A stretch of DNA of 64,000 nucleotides from Microcystis panniformis FACHB-1757 (GTDB taxonomy: Bacteria > Cyanobacteriota > Cyanobacteriia > Cyanobacteriales > Microcystaceae): NCBI RefSeq assembly GCF_001264245.1, contig NZ_CP011339.1, forward strand, positions 4,588,001 through 4,652,000. The letters are read 5' to 3'. This document shows, piece after piece, positions 16,269-25,239 of the stretch. The notes under the pieces were generated by a model that saw only the letters and a program-made list of their open reading frames with translations, did not search any database and was not told the DNA's origin. The translations under genes were made by a program, and so were the position numbers. Each line of letters opens with the position of its first letter. Positions within the stretch are counted from its first letter, which is position 1.

Positions 16269-17351
16269 TTAATCCACAGTTGTCATCGAACGATTGCGAA
16301 GATAAGCCAAATCTTTTAATAACTGTTGGCTATCACCACCGTTATTAAGATTAATCCCCAAAGCCGCTAAATCCGCATCTACCATTAATTTTACCAGTCC
16401 CTCGAACGTCACCGAAGGCTGCCAGCCTAATTTCTCTCTGGCTTTTGTGGAATCTCCTATCAATAAATCCACTTCCGCTGGACGCAAATAACGTTGATCA
16501 AACTCCACATAATCCTGCCAATTTAAATTAACGTATTGGAAAGAAATATCGAGAAACTCCCGGATAGAATAGGTTTCATTGGTCGCCACCACATAATCAT
16601 CCGGTTCTTCCTGTTGTAACATTAACCACATCGCCCGCACATAGTCCTTAGCATAACCCCAATCCCGTTTAGAATCGAGATTTCCTAGATAGAGTTTTTT
16701 CTGTTGTCCGGCAATAATTCGGGCCAAAGCGCGGGTAATTTTGCGCGTGACAAAAGTTTCTCCACGCCGGGGGGATTCATGGTTAAATAAAATGCCGTTA
16801 CAGGCAAATAAGTCGTAGGATTCCCGATAGTTGATTGTTTGCCAGTGACCGTAAACTTTCGCACAAGCGTAGGGACTGCGGGGATAAAATGGCGTGGTTT
16901 CTTTTTGGGGAACTTCCATGACTTTCCCGAACATTTCCGAGGAACCTGCTTGATAGAAACGCACTTCGATGCCAGTTCTTTTTTGGTAATCCCGAATTGC
17001 TTCTAGTAGTCTTAAGACACCCACACCGACAGCATCAACGGTGTATTCTGGGGCATCAAAACTAACCCGAACGTGGGATTGGGCCCCTAAATTATACACT
17101 TCTACCGGTTGCACTTGTTCGAGGATACGCCGCAGGGTCGTCCCGTCGGTGAGGTCGCCATAATGAAGAAATAATTTAGCATCGGGCTGGTGGGGGTCAA
17201 TGTAGATATGATCGATGCGATCGGTGTTAAAAGTTGAGGTACGACGGATGATACCGTGGACTTCATAGCCTTTTTCTAATAATAATTCGCTCAGATAGGA
17301 ACCATCTTGACCGGTGATGCCGGTAATTAGGGCGCGTTTCGGTTGAGTCAT
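16269..17351 (-). CDS. gmd: GDP-mannose 4,6-dehydratase
   Basis: 360 residues, the usual length. The NADP site is ALITGITGQDGSYLSELL. The catalytic area has AGSSEMFG and YPRSPYACAKVYGHW (Tyr-x3-Lys). FNHESPRRGETFVTRKI is a GMD hallmark. It makes GDP-4-keto-6-deoxy-D-mannose, the substrate of the next gene, fcl. First gene of the operon; the ATG at 17351 is preceded by a spaced A/G-rich stretch. Confidence 0.95.
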   Translation of the reverse strand: MTQPKRALITGITGQDGSYLSELLLEKGYEVHGIIRRTSTFNTDRIDHIYIDPHQPDAKLFLHYGDLTDGTTLRRILEQVQPVEVYNLGAQSHVRVSFDAPEYTVDAVGVGVLRLLEAIRDYQKRTGIEVRFYQAGSSEMFGKVMEVPQKETTPFYPRSPYACAKVYGHWQTINYRESYDLFACNGILFNHESPRRGETFVTRKITRALARIIAGQQKKLYLGNLDSKRDWGYAKDYVRAMWLMLQQEEPDDYVVATNETYSIREFLDISFQYVNLNWQDYVEFDQRYLRPAEVDLLIGDSTKAREKLGWQPSVTFEGLVKLMVDADLAALGINLNNGGDSQQLLKDLAYLRNRSMTTVD

Positions 17352-17473
17352 CAGTAATTTACCTAATGGGAAAGAATAAAGACCAGGGCAGGGTCTGACT
17401 GCTTATAGCACACTTTAGCCCCTCATGACAAGTTTGGCTAGGTTGACCGGGGACAAAAAGATGAATTGATTTT

Positions 17474-17818
17474 TTATCTGGGCTGCATAGATTCTAAATG
17501 GTTCTGACAATTTTCTCGGAATTTTCTGACTTGAAATTCCTTGACTTTGAGTAATTGATAATTATCTTTTCCCATGGCTAGAGAAAATTTGGCTTCGGTC
17601 TCATCAAGTAAATTTTTGGAGATAGCTTTCCACTGTTCTTGCGTTTGCCAATGGACAACGATAATTAATTCTTCCTCGATGGCGGGATTAATCCAAAGCT
17701 CCTTACCTAAAAAACCAGGTTGTTTTGCTAAAAACTTTGTCCAAATTTCTTGATCTTTTTGGATAAATTTTTCCCTCGCTTCGGGGTTAACTTGAAATTC
17801 TAACCACTCAATGACCAT
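17474..17818 (-). CDS. TIGR03792-type small protein (ABM-like fold)
   Basis: 114 residues starting MVIEWLEFQVNPEAREKFI. It contains QPGFLGKELWINP and VVHWQTQEQWKAI, the pattern of a dimeric alpha-beta barrel (antibiotic biosynthesis monooxygenase-like). I associate it with the uncharacterised cyanobacterial family TIGR03792. Last gene of a leftward operon (metallophosphatase, ParA-like, this gene) with gaps of only 12-15 bp. The function is unknown; no catalytic residue can be assigned. Confidence 0.65.
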   Translation of the reverse strand: MVIEWLEFQVNPEAREKFIQKDQEIWTKFLAKQPGFLGKELWINPAIEEELIIVVHWQTQEQWKAISKNLLDETEAKFSLAMGKDNYQLLKVKEFQVRKFRENCQNHLESMQPR

Positions 17819-17830
17819 AGTAATTATCTC

Positions 17831-18717
17831 CTATTTTTTGGCTTTCATCAAGAATTCTTCTGTGAGTTTCATAAAAGCTTTGGAACCACTAGAAGAGGGC
17901 ATGGCTGCCACCGCAGGCACGAACATATCCACGGCTTTAGCTACATTAACATCCATAGGAATCGCATTAGCAAAAATTTGATGGGATTGAAAATCCTGTT
18001 GTACCCGGCGCATGACTTGATTATAGTAGCGACTAAGTAAACCACCACCGGAAAGAATAAAAACTATACCGAGTAAACCGGGGTTAATCGGTGCGGTTTC
18101 TTGATGACTAGCTTTCAGTTTAACTATTCTTCTTTCTAATAGCTGAATGCCGACAATTGATAAAGGTTCTGGACGGGCAGGTAGTAAATAAAAATGACTG
18201 CTACAGAGACCACTACGAGTTAAAAGATTATAGCCCGGAGCGCAGTCCATGATAATATAATCGTAACGGTCTTGAATGGGATCAATGATTTTTTGAATTA
18301 AGACTCTTTCTAGGTTATTCCAAGCATGATCAAAGCCTAAATCTTCCTGTAAAATTGCTTGATGGTGCAGGGTTTCTGAGACGACATATTCATCATATAG
18401 TTCGATGTCTCCCGGCAGTAGATCTAAGCCTTTAATTTCACAGACTGAAGGGACAATAATATCATCAATAGTTAATTTATTGTAGGGATTGGGTTTGATA
18501 ATTGCTTCTAATAAATAGCTTAAAGTGCGTTTTTTGCGACGCAGTTGAGCGAATTCGTGGGGGACATTAAACTAAGAGTCGCACTGATTTGAGCGTCTAA
18601 ATCGAGGACAAGGACTCGTTTTTGCTGAAATTTAGCTAAACAGGTGGCAAGGTTGACGGTAAGGGTAGTTTTTCCTACTCCTCCTTTCATATTAACGGTG
18701 CTGATGACAGTGGCCAT
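17831..18717 (-). pseudogene. ParA/MinD-like ATPase broken by a one-base deletion
   Basis: The N-terminus has the deviant Walker A motif NMKGGVGKTTLTVNLA and VLVLDLDAQISATLSLM. The frame then runs into a stop. In the +1 frame the protein continues as PHEFAQLRRKKRTLSYLLEA through GLDLLPGDIELYDEY to DYIIMDCAPGYN (Walker B side) and ends at 17831. Adding one base to the G-run at 18559-18563 restores a single protein of about 295 residues. Such stand-alone ParA proteins position plasmids, chemoreceptors or carboxysomes; no parB partner is next to it. It is either a pseudogene or a sequencing error. Confidence 0.8.
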
Positions 18718-18732
18718 TATGGGAGTTCCTTT

Positions 18733-19788
18733 CTAGTTAACCGATGGAATATCTCGACGTAAAACCTGCCCGTTGGGAGCCATAATTAAAGGAGGTAAAC
18801 TGGTAATATTGATCGCCTCTTGGGTTTTCATGTCGTAGGTGGTGTAAACTGTTTCCTGTTGATGGGGATTAATATCGACAATTGTTAGGGTTTTTCTAGG
18901 TGCTTGTTCACTGTTCAATAACCGTCGCGGTCCACTGCCTAAAGCTCCTGCGTGTAATAATTGTAATTGCCCCCGTTTACCCGGATAGTAAGCGTGAGCG
19001 TGGCCACTAATATAAGTATGCACCTGATGGCCCTCTAAAAACGCTCTTAATTGCTCGGCATCGGCTAAATAATCCCCCGGTCGATTTCTGCCCACGGCAA
19101 TACCGTAGAGGGGTAAATGACCGATTACTAGCCGCATTTTAGCATTTTTAGCGTCGCTACTACTCAAGTTTTTTGCTGCCCAATTTAGTTGTTGCCCAGA
19201 GATTAAATGAGTGGAGGCATCCCAGACTAGATAGAATATACCATTTTGAGTGAAAGTATAATAAAAAGGAAAGCCGGTTTTATCGATAAAATTTAAACTT
19301 GTATTATGTTGGGGGTTTTGCCAATAATCTTGGGCTAATTTTCTCTCCTTAGCATAGATAAATTTTCCTGCGGATAAAGCTCCAGAAGCGTCATGATTAC
19401 CGATGGTAAAAGCAAAGGGTATTTTAGCAGCTCGCAGGGGCGCGGCGATATGGTGATCAAAGGCTGACCACATAGCGTTAATTGCTGTCTCTGTCAAGCT
19501 GCTTTTTTGTCCTGCCACCATGTCGCCACCACAGAGGACGAGATCGGGTTTATGATTGATAATTAAGGGGATAGCTCGATCGATTTCGGGATCGTAAGTA
19601 GTGGAACCGTATTGACTATTAAGGTCACTAATCACAATTATCTTGACTTTTTTACCCTTTTGTGCTTGTTTAACAGCCGACTCAGGGGGATTTTTGGAAG
19701 TAACAGGCTGTAAAATTTGATGAGCGCAAGCTGCCAAGCTAAAACCGCCTAAACTGCCACTAATCAGCAAAAATTTACGGCGTTGCAT
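18733..19788 (-). CDS. Exported calcineurin-like metallophosphoesterase
   Basis: 351 residues with a Tat/lipoprotein-like leader: MQRRKFLLISGSLGG followed by SLAACA, where Cys could be lipidated. The two-metal phosphoesterase motifs appear in order: VISDLN, LVLCGGDMV, TIGNHD, VIGHLP and ISGHAHAY. The substrate is unknown. It heads a tight operon with the frameshifted ParA-like gene (15 bp apart) and the TIGR03792 gene. Confidence 0.85.
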   Translation of the reverse strand: MQRRKFLLISGSLGGFSLAACAHQILQPVTSKNPPESAVKQAQKGKKVKIIVISDLNSQYGSTTYDPEIDRAIPLIINHKPDLVLCGGDMVAGQKSSLTETAINAMWSAFDHHIAAPLRAAKIPFAFTIGNHDASGALSAGKFIYAKERKLAQDYWQNPQHNTSLNFIDKTGFPFYYTFTQNGIFYLVWDASTHLISGQQLNWAAKNLSSSDAKNAKMRLVIGHLPLYGIAVGRNRPGDYLADAEQLRAFLEGHQVHTYISGHAHAYYPGKRGQLQLLHAGALGSGPRRLLNSEQAPRKTLTIVDINPHQQETVYTTYDMKTQEAINITSLPPLIMAPNGQVLRRDIPSVN

Positions 19789-19879
19789 AGGATATCAATC
19801 TCGTCTTTAATTGAGGTCACGTCAGTTAGTGTAGCAATTTTTGTCCCTTCGATCGCTTTTTTGTTGATCATCCCAATTA

Positions 19880-19935
19880 AGTAGGGAGGCACAATCATTT
19901 GTAGGATGGGTTAGCGGTAGCGTAACCCATCGGGG
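19880..19935. repeat. Partial MITE family C copy
   Basis: After a TA at 19878-19879 the sequence reads AGTAGGGAGGCACAAT, then GTAGGATGGGTTAGCGG and CGTAACCCAT, matching the right half of the full copy at 26779-26896. The other end is missing, cut near the brnA stop codon. Confidence 0.6.
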
Positions 19936-19945
19936 CTAATTATAC

Positions 19946-20179
19946 TCACTGCTGTTGTTGTCTGACATAAGCATCTACAAGATTACGAATCAGGGATTGA
20001 TAGGAAGCATTATGACGTTGAGCTTCCCGTTTAAAATACTCAATACTCTCCTTAGAAAATTCCATCGTTATCCTGACAGTATTTTGATTCGGTATTAGCT
20101 GCTCTGGTGGCGGTAAAAAGTCTTCGACAATTGTCACCTTACCAATCGGTTTTGCGGGATCAGGGGTTATGTTCTTCAT
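19946..20179 (-). CDS. brnA: BrnA-type antitoxin
   Basis: 77 residues starting MKNITPDPAKPIGKVT. The C-terminal half, NTVRITMEFSKESIEYFKRE, and a following helix form the ribbon-helix-helix DNA-binding part typical of BrnA/CopG antitoxins. It overlaps the 3' end of brnT by about 20 bp, as toxin-first BrnTA pairs usually do. A TTG start 12 codons upstream is in frame but less likely. It should neutralise BrnT and repress the operon. Confidence 0.75.
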   Translation of the reverse strand: MKNITPDPAKPIGKVTIVEDFLPPPEQLIPNQNTVRITMEFSKESIEYFKREAQRHNASYQSLIRNLVDAYVRQQQQ

Positions 20180-20438
20180 AGAATTTTCTCCATTTACGCC
20201 ATTCAGCTGCGCCAAATATACGAATCACTCCATCGCGGTAAGTAAAACGCACCGTTAAAACCCGGTCTTTTACCTTACCAATACAAAACCAACGTTCCTC
20301 TGAGTCACTATGTTGGACATCATGGACAATCAAACGATGTGGATCGAAAAACGCATATTGAGCAGTCTCAAAGTCCACACCATGTTTAGCCTTATTGTCA
20401 GCTTCTCTTCGACTATCCCAATCGAAAGTGCTTGTCAT
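20160..20438 (-). CDS. brnT: BrnT-type ribonuclease toxin
   Basis: 92 residues with the BrnT layout: FDWDSRREADNKAKHGVDFETA at the start (W-D...N...KHG-V-F), FFDPHRL in the middle and a basic C-terminal R-I-F-G-A-A-E-W-R-K segment. BrnT toxins cleave RNA with a RelE-like fold and are neutralised by the neighbouring BrnA. First gene of the leftward pair. Confidence 0.8.
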   Translation of the reverse strand: MTSTFDWDSRREADNKAKHGVDFETAQYAFFDPHRLIVHDVQHSDSEERWFCIGKVKDRVLTVRFTYRDGVIRIFGAAEWRKWRKFYEEHNP

Positions 20439-20444
20439 GTCACT

Positions 20445-21004
20445 CTAGCATATTTTAGTTTGTGTCGCTAAGTATAGAAAAATGAACCAGAAAATAAAAA
20501 ACAAAACAGGAATAGAACGAGCCGGGAAAATCCCCCACCGATGAATCCAAGTATGTTCATTGTCAACAAACCTTGCTTTAAAAGTAGAAATATTTCCTAA
20601 ATACTTATCCTGCTTAAGGATGCGTTTTTTTTCTGTCTTAAGTAGAGCCATAGCTGCGATAGCCGCATAAAGCGAAACTCCAATAATAAATGATGTCACA
20701 ATTCCTAGTATTGGTAAAGATATAGATAGAAACCCAAGTCGATAATTATTATTACCAGAAATTGCAAATGCTGCCATCAAAAAAGACTGGGAAGTGACAT
20801 ACCAGTTCATTCGATTGGCAATCAGATTGTGTTCACGATGGATCTCTTGGTCGATTAATCCGTAATACTCAATCGATTTGAGATTTTCCTCGTCATTCCA
20901 CCATTTCCACCGGTTCTCTTGCTTTTTTTAGAGTCATTCCGCTTTTTAAAGTCATTCCACCATTTCCACCGGTTCTCTTGCTTTTTTTCAGAAGGTTTAC
21001 CCAT
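20445..21004 (-). pseudogene. Membrane protein of unknown function, frameshifted by a 59-bp tandem duplication
   Basis: The open part (20445-20810, 121 aa) has three hydrophobic segments and no start context. The frame is open upstream as W-N-D-E-E-N-L-K-S-I-E-Y-Y to a stop near 20930. A 59-bp tandem duplication (the string CGGTTCTCTTGC at 20911 and again at 20970) put that stop in frame. Removing one copy gives a continuous protein from ATG 21004: MGKPSEKKQENRWKWWND then EENLKSIEYYGLID. It lies directly behind brnT. Function unknown. Confidence 0.7.
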
Positions 21005-21054
21005 TAATTCATCTCCCCATATAGCTTGTTGAATTGAACTAAATCACCATCTTA

Positions 21055-21085
21055 AGTAGGTGTTTGGAATTAAATATAAAGATGG
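21055..21085. repeat. MITE family C end fragment
   Basis: After TA at 21053-21054 the sequence AGTAGGTGTTTGGAATTAAA matches the left end of the copy at 26779. The rest of the element is gone. The remaining stretch to 21320 shows no recognised feature. Confidence 0.5.
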
Positions 21086-21320
21086 ATCTCCTTGAAGGAC
21101 TTGCTGCGACTCAATTTCCTAGAAAATTAGTTGCCCCATATTTTTCCAGTTAAATTGAATCAACAACGACTATCGAACCATTTAATTAGCAGATGGCATA
21201 AAAGCAAGCTGTGACTGGGTTCTAATTCTTGGAGATGTCCATTAATTATACCGCTCCCTGCTGCCAACTCCGGCACTCATGGACAGTCTTAACGAGTAAT
21301 TTAGAGAGTCAACCGCTTAG

Positions 21321-21404
21321 TGGTCTGTCAATCTTGAAATTGTGGATAGGGGAATCCGGCAAAATTATCGGCTCCCAATCCCTCAAAATCAGCTTGACAG
21401 ACCA
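21321..21404. repeat. 84-bp inverted-repeat element
   Basis: TGGTCTGTCAA (21321-21331) is perfectly mirrored by TTGACAGACCA (21394-21404). It looks like a short non-autonomous transposable element just downstream of hemA and may act as a hairpin terminator. Confidence 0.65.
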
Positions 21405-21440
21405 ATAGAATCGCCCTTAATTTTTGTCAATTGTCGGACT

Positions 21441-22727
21441 CTAACTATATTCTTCTCCGACACTGAGATTAAAGAGCATTTGCAGGGATTGTAAACAGCG
21501 CTTACGCGCTTCGATATCCTGTTGGGCCCGCAGTTGTACCATGGGTTCGTGAAGGATTTTATTAACGATACCGCGGGTCATTGCTTCGATAACTTCTTGG
21601 TGTTTTTCGGCGAATTCCGTCCCCAGACGGGAGAGGGCTTTTTCTAATTCCTGTTCGCGAATATCTTCAATTTTGCTTCTTAAACAGCTAATTGTCGGTA
21701 CAGTGTCCAAAGAACGCCACCAAAGCTCGAAAGCTTCCACTTCCTGCTCTAGGAGTGCCTCTGCTTCCCTAGCCATCTGACGGCGACTTTCCTGATTGGC
21801 GGCAACCACCGCCTTGAGATCATCGACGTTAAAAGCTTGCACTTGGGCCAATTCCTTCACGTCGGTGTGGACGTTACGGGGAACGGAAATATCGATTAAC
21901 ATCAGCGAGTTAGCAGCAATCGTCACTTCTGTCAATAAATTTTTAGTTAAAATTGGTTCCGTGGCTCCCGTACTGGTGAAGACGATATCCGATGCCGCTA
22001 CCGTAGCCATCATCTCTTCTAAGCCATATAGTTGCAGCGGTAGGTTAGGAAATTCACGGGCCAACTCCTGGGCCCGTCTTTGGGAGCGATTGACGATCGC
22101 AATTTGCTGAGAACCCTTAGCCAGAAGGTGCGTAACTAATAATCGGGACATTTTCCCTGCCCCGATAATAGCGATTTTTTTGCTGCTGAGGTCTGTCATC
22201 TTAGCATGGGCTAACTCCACCGCCGCCGAACTGATCGATACGGCTCCTGTGCCGATGCTGGTTTCCGTGCGGACGCGTTTACCGGCAGTCATCGCTTGTT
22301 TAAACAGGCGATCGAGTAACTGGCTAATAGTATTGTACTTCTGAGCTAATTTATGGGTATTTTTAACTTGAGCGAGAATTTGCCCTTCACCGAGGACAAG
22401 ACTTTCTAAACCGGCGGATACCCGGAGCAGATGACGGACAGCATCCTGATGCAGTAGGGTAAACAGATAACGACGCAGGACATTAAGGGGAATATGCCCG
22501 ATTTCAGCGAGAAACTGGGTAATTTCCACCACGCCCTTCTCCGTATCCGTAACCACGGCGTAGATCTCCAAACGGTTACAGGTGCTGATAATAGCCACCT
22601 CTTGGATGTGGGGATAACCCTTGAGGTGGGTAAGGGCGGACTCGATTTTCGCTTCCGGGATACTCAATTTTTCACGAATTTCCACAGGGGCTGTCTTGTG
22701 ACTCAAGCCCACTACAGCAATATTCAT
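21441..22727 (-). CDS. hemA: Glutamyl-tRNA reductase
   Basis: 428 residues. The N-terminal catalytic domain has VGLSHKTAPVEIREKL and the active-site Cys50 in ISTCNRLEIYAV, plus GEGQILAQVKN. The NADPH domain has IAIIGAGKMSRLL and the C-terminal dimerisation helix follows. It reduces Glu-tRNA to glutamate-1-semialdehyde, the first step of tetrapyrrole (chlorophyll, haem, bilin) synthesis. It follows glpX in the same direction, an order common in cyanobacteria (from memory). Confidence 0.96.
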   Translation of the reverse strand: MNIAVVGLSHKTAPVEIREKLSIPEAKIESALTHLKGYPHIQEVAIISTCNRLEIYAVVTDTEKGVVEITQFLAEIGHIPLNVLRRYLFTLLHQDAVRHLLRVSAGLESLVLGEGQILAQVKNTHKLAQKYNTISQLLDRLFKQAMTAGKRVRTETSIGTGAVSISSAAVELAHAKMTDLSSKKIAIIGAGKMSRLLVTHLLAKGSQQIAIVNRSQRRAQELAREFPNLPLQLYGLEEMMATVAASDIVFTSTGATEPILTKNLLTEVTIAANSLMLIDISVPRNVHTDVKELAQVQAFNVDDLKAVVAANQESRRQMAREAEALLEQEVEAFELWWRSLDTVPTISCLRSKIEDIREQELEKALSRLGTEFAEKHQEVIEAMTRGIVNKILHEPMVQLRAQQDIEARKRCLQSLQMLFNLSVGEEYS

Positions 22728-22911
22728 TTATGTTCTCCTACAAATGTTGCTCAGGCTACAAAAATTATTGATAAAGATCAGTGCGTTATGTCTCTAATTG
22801 TTGCAATTTAGTCCCAATCGGGATGCAAATAAAAGATGTTTGAAAAAAAACTTTATATATTTTTACCAATGAGGGCGAGGTGAGCCATACCCACCCCACC
22901 GGGTCAGAGAA

Positions 22912-23949
22912 TTATCTCAGTTGAATGTATTTGGGTTGGTCGAACAGGTGAACGGTATCGACAAAGCGAGCGGTTTTCGATTGGGTGGAGATAACCAAGC
23001 TTTGGGTACGAGCGCCACCGTGGAAGAAGCGTACCCCTTCCATCAGGGTGCCGGGGGTGATCCCACAGGCGGCAAAGAGGACGGTTTCGCCACTGGCTAA
23101 TTCTTCGCAACCGTAAACGCGATCGGGATTGGTGATCCCCATTTCTTGCAGACGAGCGATATTACCCTCGCGACTTTCACCGATTAAACCGGTTTTGACC
23201 ACTTCGGGATCATAGATTAATTGTCCCTGGAAGTGACCCCCCAGACAACGCATAGCCGCCGCCGAGATTACCCCTTCCGGAGCGGCACCGATACCCATGA
23301 GAGCATGAATATTAGTTCCCGAAAAAGCGCAGGAAATAGCGGCCGATACGTCACCATCGCTGATCAGACGAACTCTCGCCCCAGCGTTGCGGATTTCTTG
23401 GATTAATTCCTTGTGACGGGGACGATCCATAACTACTACCACCAGTTCTTCGATCGAACGATTGAGACAATCGGAAAGAACTTTCAGGTTTTCCGTCGCC
23501 GATTTATTAATATCCACATGACCTTTAGCTGCTGGGGGAGCCGCTAATTTTTTCATATAAAAGTCAGGGGCAGCGAATAATCCGCCTTTTTCGGAGATCG
23601 CTAACACGGCCATAGAACCATTTTGACCGTAGGCAACCAAGTTAGTGCCTTCGCAGGGATCGACGGCGATATCGATTTCGACTAATTCGTCGGGATTACA
23701 ATATTGTTTGGCATCAACTTGGGTACAGATACCCACTTCTTCGCCAATATAGAGCATGGGAGCCTCGTCTCTTTCCCCTTCTCCGATAACGATGCGACCG
23801 CGCATATGGATTTTATTCATCCGTTCGCGCATCGCTTCCACAGCGACGTGATCGGCGGTATTTTTTTCGCCTTTACCCATCCACTTCGAGGAGGCAATGG
23901 CAGCCTGTTCGACCACTTCGATAATTTCTAACCCTAGCGTACTTTCCAC
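22912..23949 (-). CDS. glpX: Class II fructose-1,6-/sedoheptulose-1,7-bisphosphatase
   Basis: 345 residues of the GlpX family: MESTLGLEIIEVVEQAAIAS, GKGEKNTADHVAVEAM, IVIGEGERDEAPML, the metal/substrate site DPCEGTNLVAYG and the C-terminal EGVRFFHGGA. In cyanobacteria this bifunctional enzyme serves the Calvin cycle. It is transcribed toward hemA with a gap of about 180 bp. Confidence 0.96.
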   Translation of the reverse strand: MESTLGLEIIEVVEQAAIASSKWMGKGEKNTADHVAVEAMRERMNKIHMRGRIVIGEGERDEAPMLYIGEEVGICTQVDAKQYCNPDELVEIDIAVDPCEGTNLVAYGQNGSMAVLAISEKGGLFAAPDFYMKKLAAPPAAKGHVDINKSATENLKVLSDCLNRSIEELVVVVMDRPRHKELIQEIRNAGARVRLISDGDVSAAISCAFSGTNIHALMGIGAAPEGVISAAAMRCLGGHFQGQLIYDPEVVKTGLIGESREGNIARLQEMGITNPDRVYGCEELASGETVLFAACGITPGTLMEGVRFFHGGARTQSLVISTQSKTARFVDTVHLFDQPKYIQLR

Positions 23950-24079
23950 TCGATGATCCTCCCTACAGCTGATCTATGATTTATCTAGTGAGTTTGTTTC
24001 CTTAACAGTCAAAAGTCTATCACCAGACGGGGATCATTCTTAAGTTTTTATGCAGATCAGCTGGAGGAGACTGGTATAG

Positions 24080-24577
24080 CTAGGGAGTTTTTGCTGGCAC
24101 TGTCGCCTCCATCTCAGTTATGGAGAGCTTGAGTGCTGATTTCGGCGTTAAACTACGGATAAATTCCAGGGGTAAACCGTCTGTGTCGGCAATAAAGGTG
24201 ACTTCATAGACAAGATCGCCGATCATCTGTTGTTGGGGTGGCAAAAGAATGTTTAAAGGTTGATATAGATCGGCATCCTCTTGATGAGCTTGCTGAAAGT
24301 TATTTGTTAATTTTTCTAACCATTCTGGTAAATTGCTGACATTTTCTGTTAGGTCAAAAGACAAGTGATAATAACCGACATAATGCTGATCACCAAAGGC
24401 ATCGGGTGCAGGTTTCGGTTGGGGAATTTGGATTAATTCGATGCGTCCGTTTAACCCGGTTAGCCAACAGGCCAAAGTATAACCCGTGGTGAATCTTTCC
24501 TCGATGGTAAAACCGAGAAGTTGATAAAAAGCGATCGCCCGATGGATATTAGCCGTCCGAATAGAAGCATGGTGCAT
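24080..24577 (-). CDS. VOC (glyoxalase/bleomycin-resistance) superfamily protein
   Basis: 165 residues with a single vicinal-oxygen-chelate domain: MHHASIRTANIHRAIAFYQL at the start (metal His and the AxxFY motif), a middle block RIELIQIPQ and a C-terminal TDGLPLEFI carrying the metal Glu. Similar cyanobacterial proteins are annotated as glyoxalase-like. The substrate is unknown. The 3' context is ordinary; the 5' side is flanked by CAGTAATCAGT repeats. Confidence 0.75.
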   Translation of the reverse strand: MHHASIRTANIHRAIAFYQLLGFTIEERFTTGYTLACWLTGLNGRIELIQIPQPKPAPDAFGDQHYVGYYHLSFDLTENVSNLPEWLEKLTNNFQQAHQEDADLYQPLNILLPPQQQMIGDLVYEVTFIADTDGLPLEFIRSLTPKSALKLSITEMEATVPAKTP

Positions 24578-24639
24578 TTTCAGTAATCAGTAATCAGTGA
24601 TCAGTAATCAGTGAGAATTCGGGGTTGACAAGCAATCCT

Positions 24640-24822
24640 TCATCGATCTGCCTCCCGATTCAGTTTTGAGGTTGTCAGTTTATGTTTCTTCGTTACTTGG
24701 TATGATTTGATCGGGTGGTATAAATCGACTAAATCCTTATCTGGCAAGAGACTTAATTGATTACCAAAAACCGCAGCAATGTCTTTCTCTATAATGGTTT
24801 CATCCCTTATCACCTCCTCCAT
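24640..24822 (-). CDS. Small hypothetical protein
   Basis: 60 codons starting MEEVIRDETIIEKD and ending NREADR; charged, with no signal peptide or membrane segment. It sits between two repeat tracts and could be a real small gene or a leftover frame. No family recognised. Confidence 0.25.
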   Translation of the reverse strand: MEEVIRDETIIEKDIAAVFGNQLSLLPDKDLVDLYHPIKSYQVTKKHKLTTSKLNREADR

Positions 24823-24860
24823 TGCATAACAATTCCCGAAGAGCCGAGTTTATTAAGTGA

Positions 24861-25239
24861 GATTATTCACTGATAACTGATAACTGATAAGTACCTAGGC
24901 AAAATTATTTACACATGACGATCATTGCCCCGTAAGGGTTTTAGCTCGATCGGGCAGGTAATTAATTTTGCATGACTACTTAACTGATAACTGATAACTG
25001 ATAACTGATCACTGATAACTGATAACTGATAACTGATAACTGATAACTGATCACTGATCACTGATAACTGATAACTGATAACTGATAACTGATAACTGAT
25101 CACTGATAACTGATCACTGATAACTGATAACTGATAACTGATAACTGATAACTGATAACTGATAACTGATCACTGATAACTGATCACTGATAACTGAACT
25201 GATAACTGATAACTGATAACTGATAACTGATAACTGATT
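24861..25239. repeat. Heptamer array (ACTGATA/ACTGATC) interrupted by a MITE
   Basis: About 280 bp of tandem 7-bp words, mostly AACTGAT with occasional CACTGAT, on both sides of the 91-bp MITE B copy at 24890-24980. Frames reading QLSVISYQ repeats come from it and are not genes. The array directly abuts the stop codon of the gene at 25238. Confidence 0.9.
24890..24980. repeat. MITE family B copy inside the heptamer array
   Basis: 91 bp with ends AGTACCTAGGCAAAATTA and AGTAGTCATGCAAAATTA (inward). The array word CTGATA continues on either side, and one TA has been duplicated. This clean context defines the element borders and the target site. Confidence 0.9.

Noticed and set aside
24861..25239. 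Heptamer array as a CRISPR array
   Set aside because: The repeats are 7 bp and contiguous, with no unique spacers.
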